DNA of 64,000 nt from Paludibacteraceae bacterium (GTDB lineage: Bacteria > Bacteroidota > Bacteroidia > Bacteroidales > Paludibacteraceae), in assembly GCA_017558065.1 (NCBI GenBank), contig JAFYWK010000043.1, positions 94,974 to 158,973 on the forward strand, in the 5' to 3' direction. This document shows positions 9,784-18,076 of the stretch, piece after piece. The notes below the pieces were generated by a model, which was not told the DNA's origin, ran no database searches, and saw nothing but the letters and a program-made list of their open reading frames with translations. Every line of letters starts with the position of its first letter. The stretch's first letter is position 1. The position numbers and the translations under genes were made by a program.

Positions 9784-10881
9784 TTATAGGGTGTTGAACT
9801 GCCCGTTGGATACTTGAAAGACGGAAGCCAGATGTGGCATCATATCTAACATATGGGTCAGGTGCTGGCGGTCGGTGTCGGTGATGAAGATCTGTCCGAA
9901 CTGTTCGCTGCTCACCAATCGAACAATGCGCTCCACACGTTCGGCGTCCAGTTTGTCGAAGATATCGTCCAATAATAAGATGGGTTTGCCGAGAAAAATG
10001 GCTTGTCCCAGTTTCATTGCCAGAAGGAAGGACTTCTGTTGTCCTTGGCTGCCGACACGCTTGAGGGGATAGTCGCCGAGACGCATCTCCAGTTCATCTT
10101 TGTGAATGCCCTGCGTGGTCCAGCCGACTATGAGGTCGCGTTGGCGCGTGCGTGCGAAGGCTTCCATCAAGTCGCGCTCTTGCAACTGCGATGTATATAG
10201 CAGTGACACTTGCTCGCTGTCGCCCGAAATAGCAGCGTACATCTCTTGAAACGCAGGCACGAAGCGTTGGATAAAATCTGTGCGCTGCTCGTAGATATAG
10301 ATGGCATGCTCCACCATCTGCATCTCAATCACTTCGAAGAGTTCGGTGGGGGCTTGCTGAGGATGGTCCTCGTATTGTTTGAGTAGGGCGTTGCGCTGTT
10401 TGAGCAGCGCGTTGTATTGCATGAGGTGCTCCAGATATGCTTTGTCGTACTGCGAAATGACGCCATCCATGAATCGCCTGCGTTCATCGCTACCCTCGCT
10501 GATGAGTTCGCTGTCTTGCGGGCTGACCATGACCAGCGGAATGAGTCCGATATGTTCGATGAGGCGTTTGTAGTCTTTCTTGCCGCGGCGGAATTGCTTC
10601 TTCACTCCGCGTTTGATACCGCATGAGATGACTTCTTCTTCCGCAGCGTGGTCAAAGATATAGCGCCCTTGAATCATGGCCATGTCCTCGTCGTGCGTAA
10701 TGTTCTGACTGTCAATCGTGTTGTAGGCGGATTTGGTGAAGCTGAGGTAGTAGATGGCATCCAGCAGGTTGGTTTTGCCTTGACCATTGAGCCCTACAAA
10801 ACAGTTGAGTTTATCCGAGAAACGAAGTGTCGCTTCTCGGATATTCTTGTAGTTGATTATGCTGATTTCGTTTAATATCAT
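9784..10881 (-). CDS. recF: DNA replication and repair protein RecF
   Basis: 365 residues, normal for RecF, an SMC-like ATPase that loads RecA at gapped DNA together with RecO and RecR. Visible motifs are Walker A GLNGQGKTN (residues 30-38), the ABC signature region RVGSQGQQKSFLLAMKL, and Walker B ILLLDDIFDKLD followed by the D-loop. The N-terminus MILNEISIINYKNIREA is characteristic. The gene starts 9 bp after the response-regulator gene on the same strand and is probably cotranscribed from the promoter near 12080. It is not next to dnaA or dnaN here, which is common in Bacteroidota. Confidence 0.96.
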   Translation of the reverse strand: MILNEISIINYKNIREATLRFSDKLNCFVGLNGQGKTNLLDAIYYLSFTKSAYNTIDSQNITHDEDMAMIQGRYIFDHAAEEEVISCGIKRGVKKQFRRGKKDYKRLIEHIGLIPLVMVSPQDSELISEGSDERRRFMDGVISQYDKAYLEHLMQYNALLKQRNALLKQYEDHPQQAPTELFEVIEMQMVEHAIYIYEQRTDFIQRFVPAFQEMYAAISGDSEQVSLLYTSQLQERDLMEAFARTRQRDLIVGWTTQGIHKDELEMRLGDYPLKRVGSQGQQKSFLLAMKLGQAIFLGKPILLLDDIFDKLDAERVERIVRLVSSEQFGQIFITDTDRQHLTHMLDMMPHLASVFQVSNGQFNTL

Positions 10882-10890
10882 GGTAGATAT

Positions 10891-12057
10891 TTAAACATAC
10901 AAATTCACATCTTCTGCCGTGATCGTGTCGCCCGATAAAATAATCAACCGCTCTACAACATTGCGCAGTTCGCGGATGTTACCAGGCCAATGATGTTGTT
11001 GCAGCGATTGGATGGCTTCCTCCGTGATGGATTTGGTTTTCCAGCCTTGTTCGGCGCATATGAGTTGAATGAAGTGGTTGACCAGCAGCGGGATATCTTC
11101 TTTTCGGTCTTTCAGATCAGGCACTTGAATCGGGATGACGTTGAGGCGGTGGAAGAGGTCTTCGCGGAAGTTGCCTTTCTCAATCTCTTGTTTGAGATTC
11201 TTGTTGGTGGCGGCAAGCACGCGCACGTTGACCTTGATATTTTTGTCGCTACCTACACGTGTGATCTCGTTCTCTTGCAATGCGCGTAGCACTTTGGTTT
11301 GGGCGGAGAGGCTCATGTCGCCAATCTCGTCGAGGAAGAGTGTTCCTCCATCGGCTTGCTCGAACTTACCTGCACGGTCCTTGACTGCACCAGTAAAACT
11401 GCCTTTCATATGGCCAAACAATTCGCTTTCAATGAGTTCGCTGGGGATAGCGGCACAATTGACCTCTACCATTGCAGCATTGGCGCGCTGGCTGTTCTCG
11501 TGAATGAGGTGGGCTACGACTTCTTTGCCCGTGCCATTGGAACCAGTGATCAGTACGCGTGCTTCGGTGGGGGCAACCTTGTCTATTATTGCGCGCACGC
11601 GAGCAATGGCTGCGCTCTCACCTATCATCTGATTGCGTTTGCCCACCTTCTTGCGTAGTACTTTGGTCTCTTGGACGAGAGATTTGTGATCTATAGCGTG
11701 CTTGGTTGTTACTAATAAGCGATTGAGATCCAGTGGCTTCTGTATGAAATCGAAGGCGCCACCTTTCAGCGATTCTACGGCTGTGTCCACAGAACCGTGA
11801 CCCGTAATCACCACTACAGGAGCTTCCTCGGAGTTCTGTTGAGCCATGCCTTCGCGATAGGCTTGCAGAAACTCCATTCCGTCCATCTCGGGCATCTTGA
11901 TGTCGGTGAAAATGAGGTCAAAAGCATTGCTCAATGCACGCTCTAACCCGATACGACCATTCTCGGCTACCTCTACCGTGTAGCCCTCAAATTCCAAAAT
12001 CTCCTTGAGCGTGTTGCGTATGGCACGCTCATCGTCTATTACAAGAATTTTAGCCAT
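10891..12057 (-). CDS. Sigma-54-type response regulator (receiver + AAA+) without a DNA-binding domain
   Basis: 388 residues. A CheY-like receiver occupies residues 1-125 with acidic pocket DDE (8-10), phospho-acceptor D52 (FTDIKMPEMDG) and conserved K (IQKPLDL). A sigma-54-interacting AAA+ domain follows, with Walker A GSNGTGKE, GSFTGA in place of the usual GAFTGA loop, Walker B GGTLFLDEIGD and an arginine-finger region LFHRLNVI. The protein ends at PGNIRELRNVVERLI...DVNLYV, right after the AAA+ lid, so the Fis-type helix-turn-helix of NtrC proteins is absent. It presumably activates sigma-54 holoenzyme without binding an enhancer, or has another target. No histidine kinase is adjacent. It has its own promoter and leads a two-gene operon with recF. 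Confidence 0.92.
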   Translation of the reverse strand: MAKILVIDDERAIRNTLKEILEFEGYTVEVAENGRIGLERALSNAFDLIFTDIKMPEMDGMEFLQAYREGMAQQNSEEAPVVVITGHGSVDTAVESLKGGAFDFIQKPLDLNRLLVTTKHAIDHKSLVQETKVLRKKVGKRNQMIGESAAIARVRAIIDKVAPTEARVLITGSNGTGKEVVAHLIHENSQRANAAMVEVNCAAIPSELIESELFGHMKGSFTGAVKDRAGKFEQADGGTLFLDEIGDMSLSAQTKVLRALQENEITRVGSDKNIKVNVRVLAATNKNLKQEIEKGNFREDLFHRLNVIPIQVPDLKDRKEDIPLLVNHFIQLICAEQGWKTKSITEEAIQSLQQHHWPGNIRELRNVVERLIILSGDTITAEDVNLYV

Positions 12058-12076
12058 ATATTTGCATAATTTTGCG

Positions 12077-12108
12077 CAAAGGTACTGCTTTTTTACAGAA
12101 AAAACAAA
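12077..12108 (-). promoter_or_regulatory. Promoter of the response regulator-recF operon
   Basis: The -7 box TACCTTTG (12077-12084), a 20-bp spacer and -33 TTTG (12105-12108) are on the minus strand. The predicted transcript starts about a dozen nt before the ATG at 12057. Confidence 0.8.
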
Positions 12109-12113
12109 TTTTT

Positions 12114-12145
12114 TTTGTATATATCACAGAAAAGTAGTAACTTTG
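12114..12145 (+). promoter_or_regulatory. Divergent promoter of the secreted acidic-linker protein
   Basis: The -33 TTTG (12114-12117), a 20-bp spacer and -7 TAACTTTG (12138-12145) are on the plus strand. Its -33 box lies only 5 bp from the -33 box of the opposite promoter, so the two promoters are back to back over a T-tract. Confidence 0.8.
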
Positions 12146-12195
12146 CGAGGTAATTTGAAAAATATTAACAATTAACTAATAAAAATTCGAAGCGT

Positions 12196-14061
12196 ATGAA
12201 AAAAATTACTCTTTTCTTGAGTGCAATGCTCTTCTCTGTGATGAGTTTTGCATCAACTGCAACAATTTCGTTTGCAGACAAAGCGCAACGTACATCATTG
12301 TCTGATACCCAACAAGTGTGGGAGCAAAATGGTTTGGTTGTGACTAATGACAAAGCAAGTTCTACTAACAATGTGGCTGATTATGCTAATCCTGCTCGTT
12401 TCTACAAAGGTTCTTCTTTGACTATTGAATGTACATTGGGTAACATTACTAAAATCGAAGTGACATGTAATACGGCAGCTTATGCTACTGCGTTGCAGAC
12501 TTCGGTTGGTGCAGAAGCGACTGTAGCAGAGAAACTTGTGACTATCGTACCTTCTGCAGAAAGTGCAACTTATGTTGTAGCTGCATTAACAGCGCAAGTT
12601 CGTGTAAATGAATTGACTGTTACTTACGGCGAAGGTGGTGAGACTCCAGAAAATCCAGATCCAGAAGATCCAGAAGATCCTGAGGAGCCAGAGCAACCAG
12701 AAAACCCAGAACCAGAGAATCCAACTGGTACAGTAACCTTTGATGCTGATGTGGATAAAGGTAATGCAACTGAAACTCAAGCGGAATATGAGGTAATTAA
12801 AGATGGTGTAACAATGACAGTATCTTCAGGTCGTCTTGGAACCTACAATAATGAAGTGCACTATCGTATTTATAAGAACCAAACTCTTACTCTTACTTCT
12901 ACCGCAGGTAATATCGTTAAGGTCGAGTTTACTTGTACTGGAAACGATGATGCTCAATATGGTCCTGGTTGCTTTACTGCATCAGCTGGCGATTACAACT
13001 ACTCTGGTCCTGTAGGAACTTGGACTGGTTCTGATTCTGAAGTAGTGTTTACTGCTACGACCAACCAAGTGCGTGCTACACAAGTCGTTGTGACCCTTGG
13101 TGAGGGCGGTGGCGATAACCCTGGTGGCAATGATGATCCTGTGACTCCTGAAGTGAGCACTACTATTACCGGCTTGAAAGAGGCAGATGCTGTGTTTGTT
13201 GCGGATGCAGAATATGGTGATTATTGGGCATTTGACTTGTTTGCAGGTGTTGATGAGGAGATGTTAGATTATGTATATCCAGAACTATATGTGATGGTAA
13301 ATGAATCATATGGCAAAACTACTATCAATGGTACATACAATGTTTTATATTCAGAGTATTTCCCAACTGCGGATTCAGAAGGAATATACACGGATGAAGA
13401 GGCAGAAGATTTTGTAGGTACTTTGACCATTAAGAATGTGGATAACAATGGAAATTACTCTTTCAAGGGCTCATTCACAGCAACTGATGGCAAGACTTAC
13501 ACTTATGATCAAGTGGTGAAAGTGACTGCATATGAGTTTATGGGTGAAGACGAAGAAGGTTATGGAATTTATGAGGACCTTACCCTCTCTGAGAGTGGTG
13601 ATACCCCAGATAATCCAGATACCCCTGTTACTCCAGCAGGCATGATCACTTGTGCTGAGGCAGCAAGTATTGCTGCTGCTGAAAACTATAAGGGTACCGA
13701 GAATGTGACCGTTTATGGTTATGTAGTAGAATTAGGTAGCCAAAAGGTTGACGATAAGACTGGTCGCAACAAACAAACATTCTGGCTCTCTGACGTGAAC
13801 GGTGGCGAGAAACAATTCCAGGCATTTTGGGCATTTGTGCCAGACTACTTCGAGGTAGGCGATAAGGTGGCTATTACTGGTATCTTGCAAAACTACAAAG
13901 GTACTATTGAGATTTCTGACGGTGAAGCTGTATTGCTGAACGAAACAGGTGTGGAAGATGTATTGGTAGAGAACACTCCTGTGAAGGTTCTCAAGAATGG
14001 TCAAATGTATATCATGCAAGGCAATAAGGTATATACCATCATGGGTACACAAGTGAAGTAA
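12196..14061 (+). CDS. Secreted multidomain protein with acidic proline linker and OB-fold-like C-terminus
   Basis: 621 residues with signal peptide MKKITLFLSAMLFSVMSFAS. Two related beta domains (about 20-140 and 165-300) share the pattern SSLTIECTLGNITKIEVTC / QTLTLTSTAGNIVKVEFTC, and end in TAQVRVNELTVTYGEGG or TNQVRATQVVVTLGEGG. They are joined by a Pro-Glu-Asp-rich linker at about 150-178. A third region lies at about 320-480, and an OB-fold-like domain at about 490-590 (VTVYGYVVELGS...GDKVAITGILQNYKGTIEI). The tail NGQMYIMQGNKVYTIMGTQVK resembles the short C-terminal motif seen in many Bacteroidales exported proteins. Function unknown; probably surface or extracellular. It stands alone between its own promoter and terminator. 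Confidence 0.85.
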   Translation: MKKITLFLSAMLFSVMSFASTATISFADKAQRTSLSDTQQVWEQNGLVVTNDKASSTNNVADYANPARFYKGSSLTIECTLGNITKIEVTCNTAAYATALQTSVGAEATVAEKLVTIVPSAESATYVVAALTAQVRVNELTVTYGEGGETPENPDPEDPEDPEEPEQPENPEPENPTGTVTFDADVDKGNATETQAEYEVIKDGVTMTVSSGRLGTYNNEVHYRIYKNQTLTLTSTAGNIVKVEFTCTGNDDAQYGPGCFTASAGDYNYSGPVGTWTGSDSEVVFTATTNQVRATQVVVTLGEGGGDNPGGNDDPVTPEVSTTITGLKEADAVFVADAEYGDYWAFDLFAGVDEEMLDYVYPELYVMVNESYGKTTINGTYNVLYSEYFPTADSEGIYTDEEAEDFVGTLTIKNVDNNGNYSFKGSFTATDGKTYTYDQVVKVTAYEFMGEDEEGYGIYEDLTLSESGDTPDNPDTPVTPAGMITCAEAASIAAAENYKGTENVTVYGYVVELGSQKVDDKTGRNKQTFWLSDVNGGEKQFQAFWAFVPDYFEVGDKVAITGILQNYKGTIEISDGEAVLLNETGVEDVLVENTPVKVLKNGQMYIMQGNKVYTIMGTQVK

Positions 14062-14081
14062 TCTTCATCTAACAGAATTAT

Positions 14082-14117
14082 AATAGGCTACCAATTGCTG
14101 GTAGCCTATTTTTTTTG
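14082..14117 (+). terminator. Rho-independent terminator
   Basis: A perfect 12-bp stem (14082-14093 with 14099-14110), a 5-nt loop and a run of eight T end the plus-strand gene at 14061. Confidence 0.95.
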
Positions 14118-14140
14118 TTTAGTGGACGCTGCACTACAGT

Positions 14141-14512
14141 TTAGAGGGCATTGACCTCTTTGAAGCGAACTTGATCGCGGCTAAAACGGAACTCTACAGG
14201 GCAATAGCGAAATCCTCTCTCGTTCGTGATAGGTGCGCCCCAGAAAAGATATGCATGTTCGCCGCGGCGAACAAAGGCGCCTTGCTCCTTCCATTCGTCA
14301 TAGGTGTGAAATTCTGCATCTACCAGATTATAACATTCGCGCAATAGCTGATTACAAGTGTACTTGGTACGCCCTGCCGCTTTGGCCATTTCGATTAAGC
14401 CATCGGTAATGCTGCGGAGATGCATGCGATAGTTTTGCATACGGCTGGGTTGAATCTCGGTGATGTGGTTCGTTGGGGTGGTGAGTGAATTCACCTTGTT
14501 GTTGGTTGTCAT
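14141..14512 (-). CDS. Small ArdC-N-like conserved protein
   Basis: 123 residues, no signal peptide. The segment TYDEWKEQGAFVRRGEHAYLFWG, followed by PVEFRFSRDQV, resembles the N-terminal ssDNA-binding region of ArdC-type antirestriction proteins, where a similar W..G..V+KGE....F pattern occurs. The metalloprotease part of ArdC is absent. The N-terminal Thr/Asn-rich stretch looks disordered. A 37-codon ORF lies upstream in the same orientation (14585-14698), probably in the same transcript. The assignment rests on motif resemblance only. Confidence 0.7.
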   Translation of the reverse strand: MTTNNKVNSLTTPTNHITEIQPSRMQNYRMHLRSITDGLIEMAKAAGRTKYTCNQLLRECYNLVDAEFHTYDEWKEQGAFVRRGEHAYLFWGAPITNERGFRYCPVEFRFSRDQVRFKEVNAL

Positions 14513-14584
14513 AATTGTAATAATTAAAAAGTGAATAGTAGTTGTGATTTATCTATATCGGTTATCCGATGTCTCTTATAGGGG

Positions 14585-14698
14585 TTACACGTGTTGTGAG
14601 AGGATTTGCATCCAAATCAGAATACTGTACATATTGCTAAAAAATTCTTTCGCGTTGGTTTGCAGGTCTTTTTGATTGAAGTTAAATTCCAGTTGCAT
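14585..14698 (-). CDS. Putative 37-residue small protein
   Basis: An ATG at 14698 opens a 37-codon frame, MQLEFNFNQKDLQTNAKEFF followed by SNMYSILIWMQILSQHV, ending in TAA at 14585-14587. It has a polar, amphipathic composition and sits between the promoter at 14759 and the 123-residue gene, at the normal position for a leading operon gene. No family is recognised. Support is position and plausible composition only; it could be a leader with no protein product. Confidence 0.4.
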   Translation of the reverse strand: MQLEFNFNQKDLQTNAKEFFSNMYSILIWMQILSQHV

Positions 14699-14758
14699 AG
14701 TCGTTGATATTTAGTAGTTAATAATTAATATTTAGTGGTTCATTTCTGAAATCTGGTG

Positions 14759-14766
14759 CAAAGGTA
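14759..14766 (-). promoter_or_regulatory. Promoter -7 box upstream of the small-protein pair
   Basis: TACCTTTG on the minus strand. No perfect TTTG lies 19-21 bp upstream (the sequence there is CAGG), so the -33 box is weak. The 14513-14883 gap otherwise holds the 37-codon ORF and AT-rich sequence. Confidence 0.5.
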
Positions 14767-14883
14767 CTGCCGCAAACTGACAAAACCTGTCATAAGCTGT
14801 GAAAAAAAACAAAAAAAGTGCAAAAAATGCACTTTTTTTTGTTGTGGCAGCTTCCCTGCGGTTATGCACCTTCGGTGGGTGTG

Positions 14884-15786
14884 TTACAGGCAATACATCT
14901 GGTATGCTTTCTCTGCTTCTTGGCGAAAGAATTGGACCAGTTCTTCGGGTTCTCTCACGCGAATGTCGGTGCCGTGCGTACGTAGTTCTTGGATAAAGTC
15001 AAAGGTGGGCGCTACAAAATACTCAAAGAAAGTGTTACCCTGAAATTGGCTAAGCTCTTTTTGGGAGGTATGCAGAGGGAGTAGTCGTAGGAACTTAGCC
15101 GACTTTTGTGTGGCTTCGATGATGATTTTAGTGGGCTTTTGGTCACGGAAGACACCATAATATGGAGAGAAAAACGCTTTGGCATTAAAATCGTTGGGAT
15201 ACTCAAATACTATATCCGTTGGGCGCATCTCCTTCACGCGATCCAGCGCATAGATACGTGTTTCGGTGGGGTGAGTAGAGGGGCAACCTGCTACGTACCA
15301 ACGTTGTTTGAACACTTTCAGACAGTAAGGAGCCAGGGTGAGTTCGTATTGCTCTTGGCTATTAAAACTATGGTAAGTGAAGCGCAGCTGATGGCGTTGT
15401 TTGATGGCATCTACAATCAAACTCAGGTATTGCGTGCCCTCGGGAATATCTTCATATAGAATACAATCGTTCAGCTCTTGCGCCTGGTCCATCATAGAAT
15501 GGACTGCCATTGCGTTGAGCAACCATTTGCGGGTGAATCCACCTGAAATATCATCTTTGTTGTTAATGTAGTAATAGTTTTGACTTCTATTGCAACAAAT
15601 CTCTACATCAAATATCTCCTGAATCTCCTCTTTGTAACGATGAAATTTGCGCTCAGGGAACTCTTCTTCTTGATTATCGTTGTAGCGACAGTTAGCCCAG
15701 CGGCGATTGATGTCCTCGCGGGTAAGACGCCCCGAAGCAATAGTGTCAATCAACCAAAAATACACGTTTACTTGATGTGCTGCCAT
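14884..15786 (-). CDS. WYL-domain transcriptional regulator
   Basis: 300 residues. An N-terminal winged-helix-like region is followed from about residue 125 by a WYL domain: AIKQRHQLRFTYHSF, LAPYCLKVFKQRWYVAGC (the WY pair with R just before it), and IYALDRVKEM. A C-terminal WCX-like extension runs to residue 300. WYL proteins are usually transcription factors whose WYL domain senses nucleic-acid or small ligands and often sit near defence or DNA-repair genes. Here it closes a long minus-strand run that includes the AddA-like nuclease, but a 55-bp gap with a TGCTCGC/GCGAGCA hairpin separates it from the U32 fragment. Its target is unknown. Confidence 0.9.
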   Translation of the reverse strand: MAAHQVNVYFWLIDTIASGRLTREDINRRWANCRYNDNQEEEFPERKFHRYKEEIQEIFDVEICCNRSQNYYYINNKDDISGGFTRKWLLNAMAVHSMMDQAQELNDCILYEDIPEGTQYLSLIVDAIKQRHQLRFTYHSFNSQEQYELTLAPYCLKVFKQRWYVAGCPSTHPTETRIYALDRVKEMRPTDIVFEYPNDFNAKAFFSPYYGVFRDQKPTKIIIEATQKSAKFLRLLPLHTSQKELSQFQGNTFFEYFVAPTFDFIQELRTHGTDIRVREPEELVQFFRQEAEKAYQMYCL

Positions 15787-15841
15787 AATATTGTGTTGCT
15801 CATTGCTCGCAAGCGAGCAGTTTGGAATTGTTTAGTATTGT

Positions 15842-16036
15842 TCAGGATTGTTTGTATATACGCATTTCACAGTTTTTGCAGTCGAACTCCAAGGAGAGGA
15901 TAGTGCCATTCTGCAAACGAAGATAGCGTGGTTCGTTTGCCATGGGGCTAATCTTTCTGCAATGCCCTAACTCGTAGAGTATGCAATACTTACAAGTCAT
16001 CAGCGGTTTACTATTTGATGATTTACTATTTATCAT
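15842..16036 (-). CDS. C-terminal fragment of a U32-family protein (split gene)
   Basis: 64 residues carrying PLMTCKYCILYELGHC and, after PRYLRLQNG, LEFDCKNCEMRIY. This matches the cysteine-rich C-terminus of longer Bacteroidota U32 peptidase-like proteins, where it is fused to the chain encoded immediately upstream. The ATG overlaps the 3' end of that gene by 11 nt in another frame, so reinitiation could produce it. Two nearly identical 10-mers (AAATAGTAAA) lie at the junction, consistent with a deletion. It may be a functional separate cluster-binding polypeptide or a remnant. Confidence 0.6.
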   Translation of the reverse strand: MINSKSSNSKPLMTCKYCILYELGHCRKISPMANEPRYLRLQNGTILSLEFDCKNCEMRIYKQS

Positions 16037-17549
16037 TGATTGTTTCTCTTCTCCATTGATTGAGTTGACTGATGGGTATGAAATAAGGGAACTCGTGGTT
16101 ACACTTCTTCCCGTTAGCCATAATAGTTATGCTGTTGGCGATGAAATCCGTGTCGCCAAGTTTGCTCAGTTGTTGATGTATGGTTTGTAACGCACGCTCA
16201 GGGTTGCTGGCTACTTGGTGCTCAGCCTCAAAGATGGCGCTCTTGTCGCCTATCACGAGGCGATAGCCCGCCTCAATAGCTTCAAAGCGAATATCTATGG
16301 GCATACGACGCTCCGCCTTCAGTGTATGTACAAATGCAGTGTCTGAATTGCGATATAGAATCGTGTTTCGCTGAATGTCCACCAATTGGTTGGTATATAT
16401 CCAATCGCCCTCTATCTTGTTGATTGCGAAACCCTTGTCGGCGTAGCACAAACCATCACCGTTGTGCAAAACAATGCGGGGTAATAATTGCACCCGTATC
16501 GCTTTACCACGCACTTCAACGACTTTGCCAATATGCTCTCCAGTAGATTTAGGTGTTTCCCAGTTCGCCATGTTCGGTGTGCGCCCATGCCAGAAATAGT
16601 CCGTCTGTCCGCGGTGGAAGGTCTTGGCTGGGTTAGGCGTAAAATCGTATTGATAGACAGACTGGGTAGAGGCATGTTGCAGTGCAGAATTGCTATCTAT
16701 CAGTTGGTCAAGTAGTTGGCGGTAGTAAGCAACGATATTGGTCACATAGTCACGATCCTTGAGGCGCCCTTCAATTTTAAAAGTCGTCACGCCTGCTTCT
16801 ATCATTTCGGCAAGATGAAGGCTACGATCCATATCTTGCAATGATAGCAAATAGCGTTGGTGGATAGGTTTGCCATTATTGTCGAGAATCTCGTTGCCAT
16901 CTTTGTCCAGTAGGTCGTAGCGTTGGCGGCAAGGTTGTGCGCAGCAACCGCGATTAGCACTGCGATCCATTAGCACTTCGGATAGGTAGCAACGTCCGCT
17001 ATAGCTCACGCATAAGGCACCATGTACGAAGGCTTCGAGTTCTATGCATGGAGTAGAATGGTGTAGAGTAGTGTGGCGTAGTGTTGTTTGGTGTATTTCA
17101 GTGATTTGGTCCAGTGAGAGTTCGCGGGCAAGCACGACACGGCGGAATCCCAACTCTTGCAAACGGATGACATGTTCTGCTGTACGATTGTCGCATTGCG
17201 TGGAGGCGTGCATGCGGATAAGAGGCAGATCGTAGTCTAATAACTTCAGGTCTTGAATAATCAGCGCATCTACGCCTATATTATATAGTTCGTGCGCGAG
17301 CGCACACGCGCGAGGATATTCATGCTCGTGGAGTAGGGTGTTGAGTGTGACTAACACTTGCACGCCGAACCGATGCGCATACTCCACGAGAGCCGCAATG
17401 TCCTCCAATGAATTACCTGCCGCTTGGCGTGCTCCGAACTCGGGCGCACCAATATACACGGCATCGGCACCCGCTTGAATGGCAGCTTTTCCTACTTCTA
17501 AATCGCGAGCAGGAGCCAATAATGATATTTTACACTCTCCCGTTTTCAC
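16026..17549 (-). CDS. U32-family peptidase-like protein (YhbU/RlhA/TrhP type), C-terminally shortened
   Basis: 507 residues. The N-terminal TIM-barrel-like core reads KISLLAPARDLEVGKAAIQAG, DAVYIGAPEFGAR, LHASTQCDNRT. The U32 signature is ALCVSYSGRCYLSEVL followed by SANRGCCAQPCR, with conserved cysteines that in studied relatives (E. coli TrhP and RlhA) bind an iron-sulfur cluster and support tRNA or rRNA hydroxylation. The family name is historical, and an RNA-modification role is more likely than proteolysis. It ends at SQLNQWRRETINDK, where relatives continue for roughly 80-120 residues; part of that tail is in the overlapping downstream ORF. It overlaps the SpoU methyltransferase by 4 bp, consistent with cotranslation. 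Confidence 0.85.
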   Translation of the reverse strand: MKTGECKISLLAPARDLEVGKAAIQAGADAVYIGAPEFGARQAAGNSLEDIAALVEYAHRFGVQVLVTLNTLLHEHEYPRACALAHELYNIGVDALIIQDLKLLDYDLPLIRMHASTQCDNRTAEHVIRLQELGFRRVVLARELSLDQITEIHQTTLRHTTLHHSTPCIELEAFVHGALCVSYSGRCYLSEVLMDRSANRGCCAQPCRQRYDLLDKDGNEILDNNGKPIHQRYLLSLQDMDRSLHLAEMIEAGVTTFKIEGRLKDRDYVTNIVAYYRQLLDQLIDSNSALQHASTQSVYQYDFTPNPAKTFHRGQTDYFWHGRTPNMANWETPKSTGEHIGKVVEVRGKAIRVQLLPRIVLHNGDGLCYADKGFAINKIEGDWIYTNQLVDIQRNTILYRNSDTAFVHTLKAERRMPIDIRFEAIEAGYRLVIGDKSAIFEAEHQVASNPERALQTIHQQLSKLGDTDFIANSITIMANGKKCNHEFPYFIPISQLNQWRRETINDK

Positions 17550-18073
17550 CTTAGCATATTGCTGAGCTCGTACATGACAATGCCAGCAGTGACACTCACA
17601 TTCAGCGAGTGCTTGGTGCCATATTGTGGAATCTCGATACAGCCGTCGGCGGCATCTACCACCTCCTGCTGCACACCAAACACTTCGTGTCCCATGATGA
17701 TGGCGGTCTTGTGCCCCTTGGGTAATTGCAGATCACCGAGCATGGCGGCTCCATGCGCTTGCTCAATAGCGTAAACGGTGTATCCGTCTGCTTGTAATGC
17801 CTTCACAGCATCGATTGTTTGCTCAAAATAGCACCAATCCACTGTCTGCTCGGCACCGAGAGCCGTTTTGTGTATCTCGTTGTTAGGGGGGCAGCAGCAT
17901 ATACCGCATAGCCATACACCTTGCAGACAAAACGCGTCTGCGGTGCGAAAGACGGCGCCGATATTGTGTTGGCTGCGGACATTATCCAGCACCACGATGA
18001 GTGGCACTTTCTTTGCATTGTGGAATGCCTCTGGAGTGAGGCGGTTCATTTCTTGTATAGTGGTCTTCAGCAT
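17546..18073 (-). CDS. SpoU/TrmH-family RNA 2'-O-ribose methyltransferase
   Basis: 175 residues, the minimal catalytic size of the family. Three SPOUT motifs are visible: NIGAVFRTADAF (about 38-49), IIMGHEVFGV (about 127-136) and IPQYGTKHSLNVSVTAGIVMYEL (about 149-171), which form the knotted SAM site. In place of the usual NPPN motif there is CPPNNEIHKTALGA. Probable substrate is a tRNA or rRNA ribose, not defined here. It lies 3 bp after rimM and overlaps the U32 gene by 4 bp, a cluster of RNA-related genes. Confidence 0.93.
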   Translation of the reverse strand: MLKTTIQEMNRLTPEAFHNAKKVPLIVVLDNVRSQHNIGAVFRTADAFCLQGVWLCGICCCPPNNEIHKTALGAEQTVDWCYFEQTIDAVKALQADGYTVYAIEQAHGAAMLGDLQLPKGHKTAIIMGHEVFGVQQEVVDAADGCIEIPQYGTKHSLNVSVTAGIVMYELSNMLR

Positions 18074-18076
18074 GAT

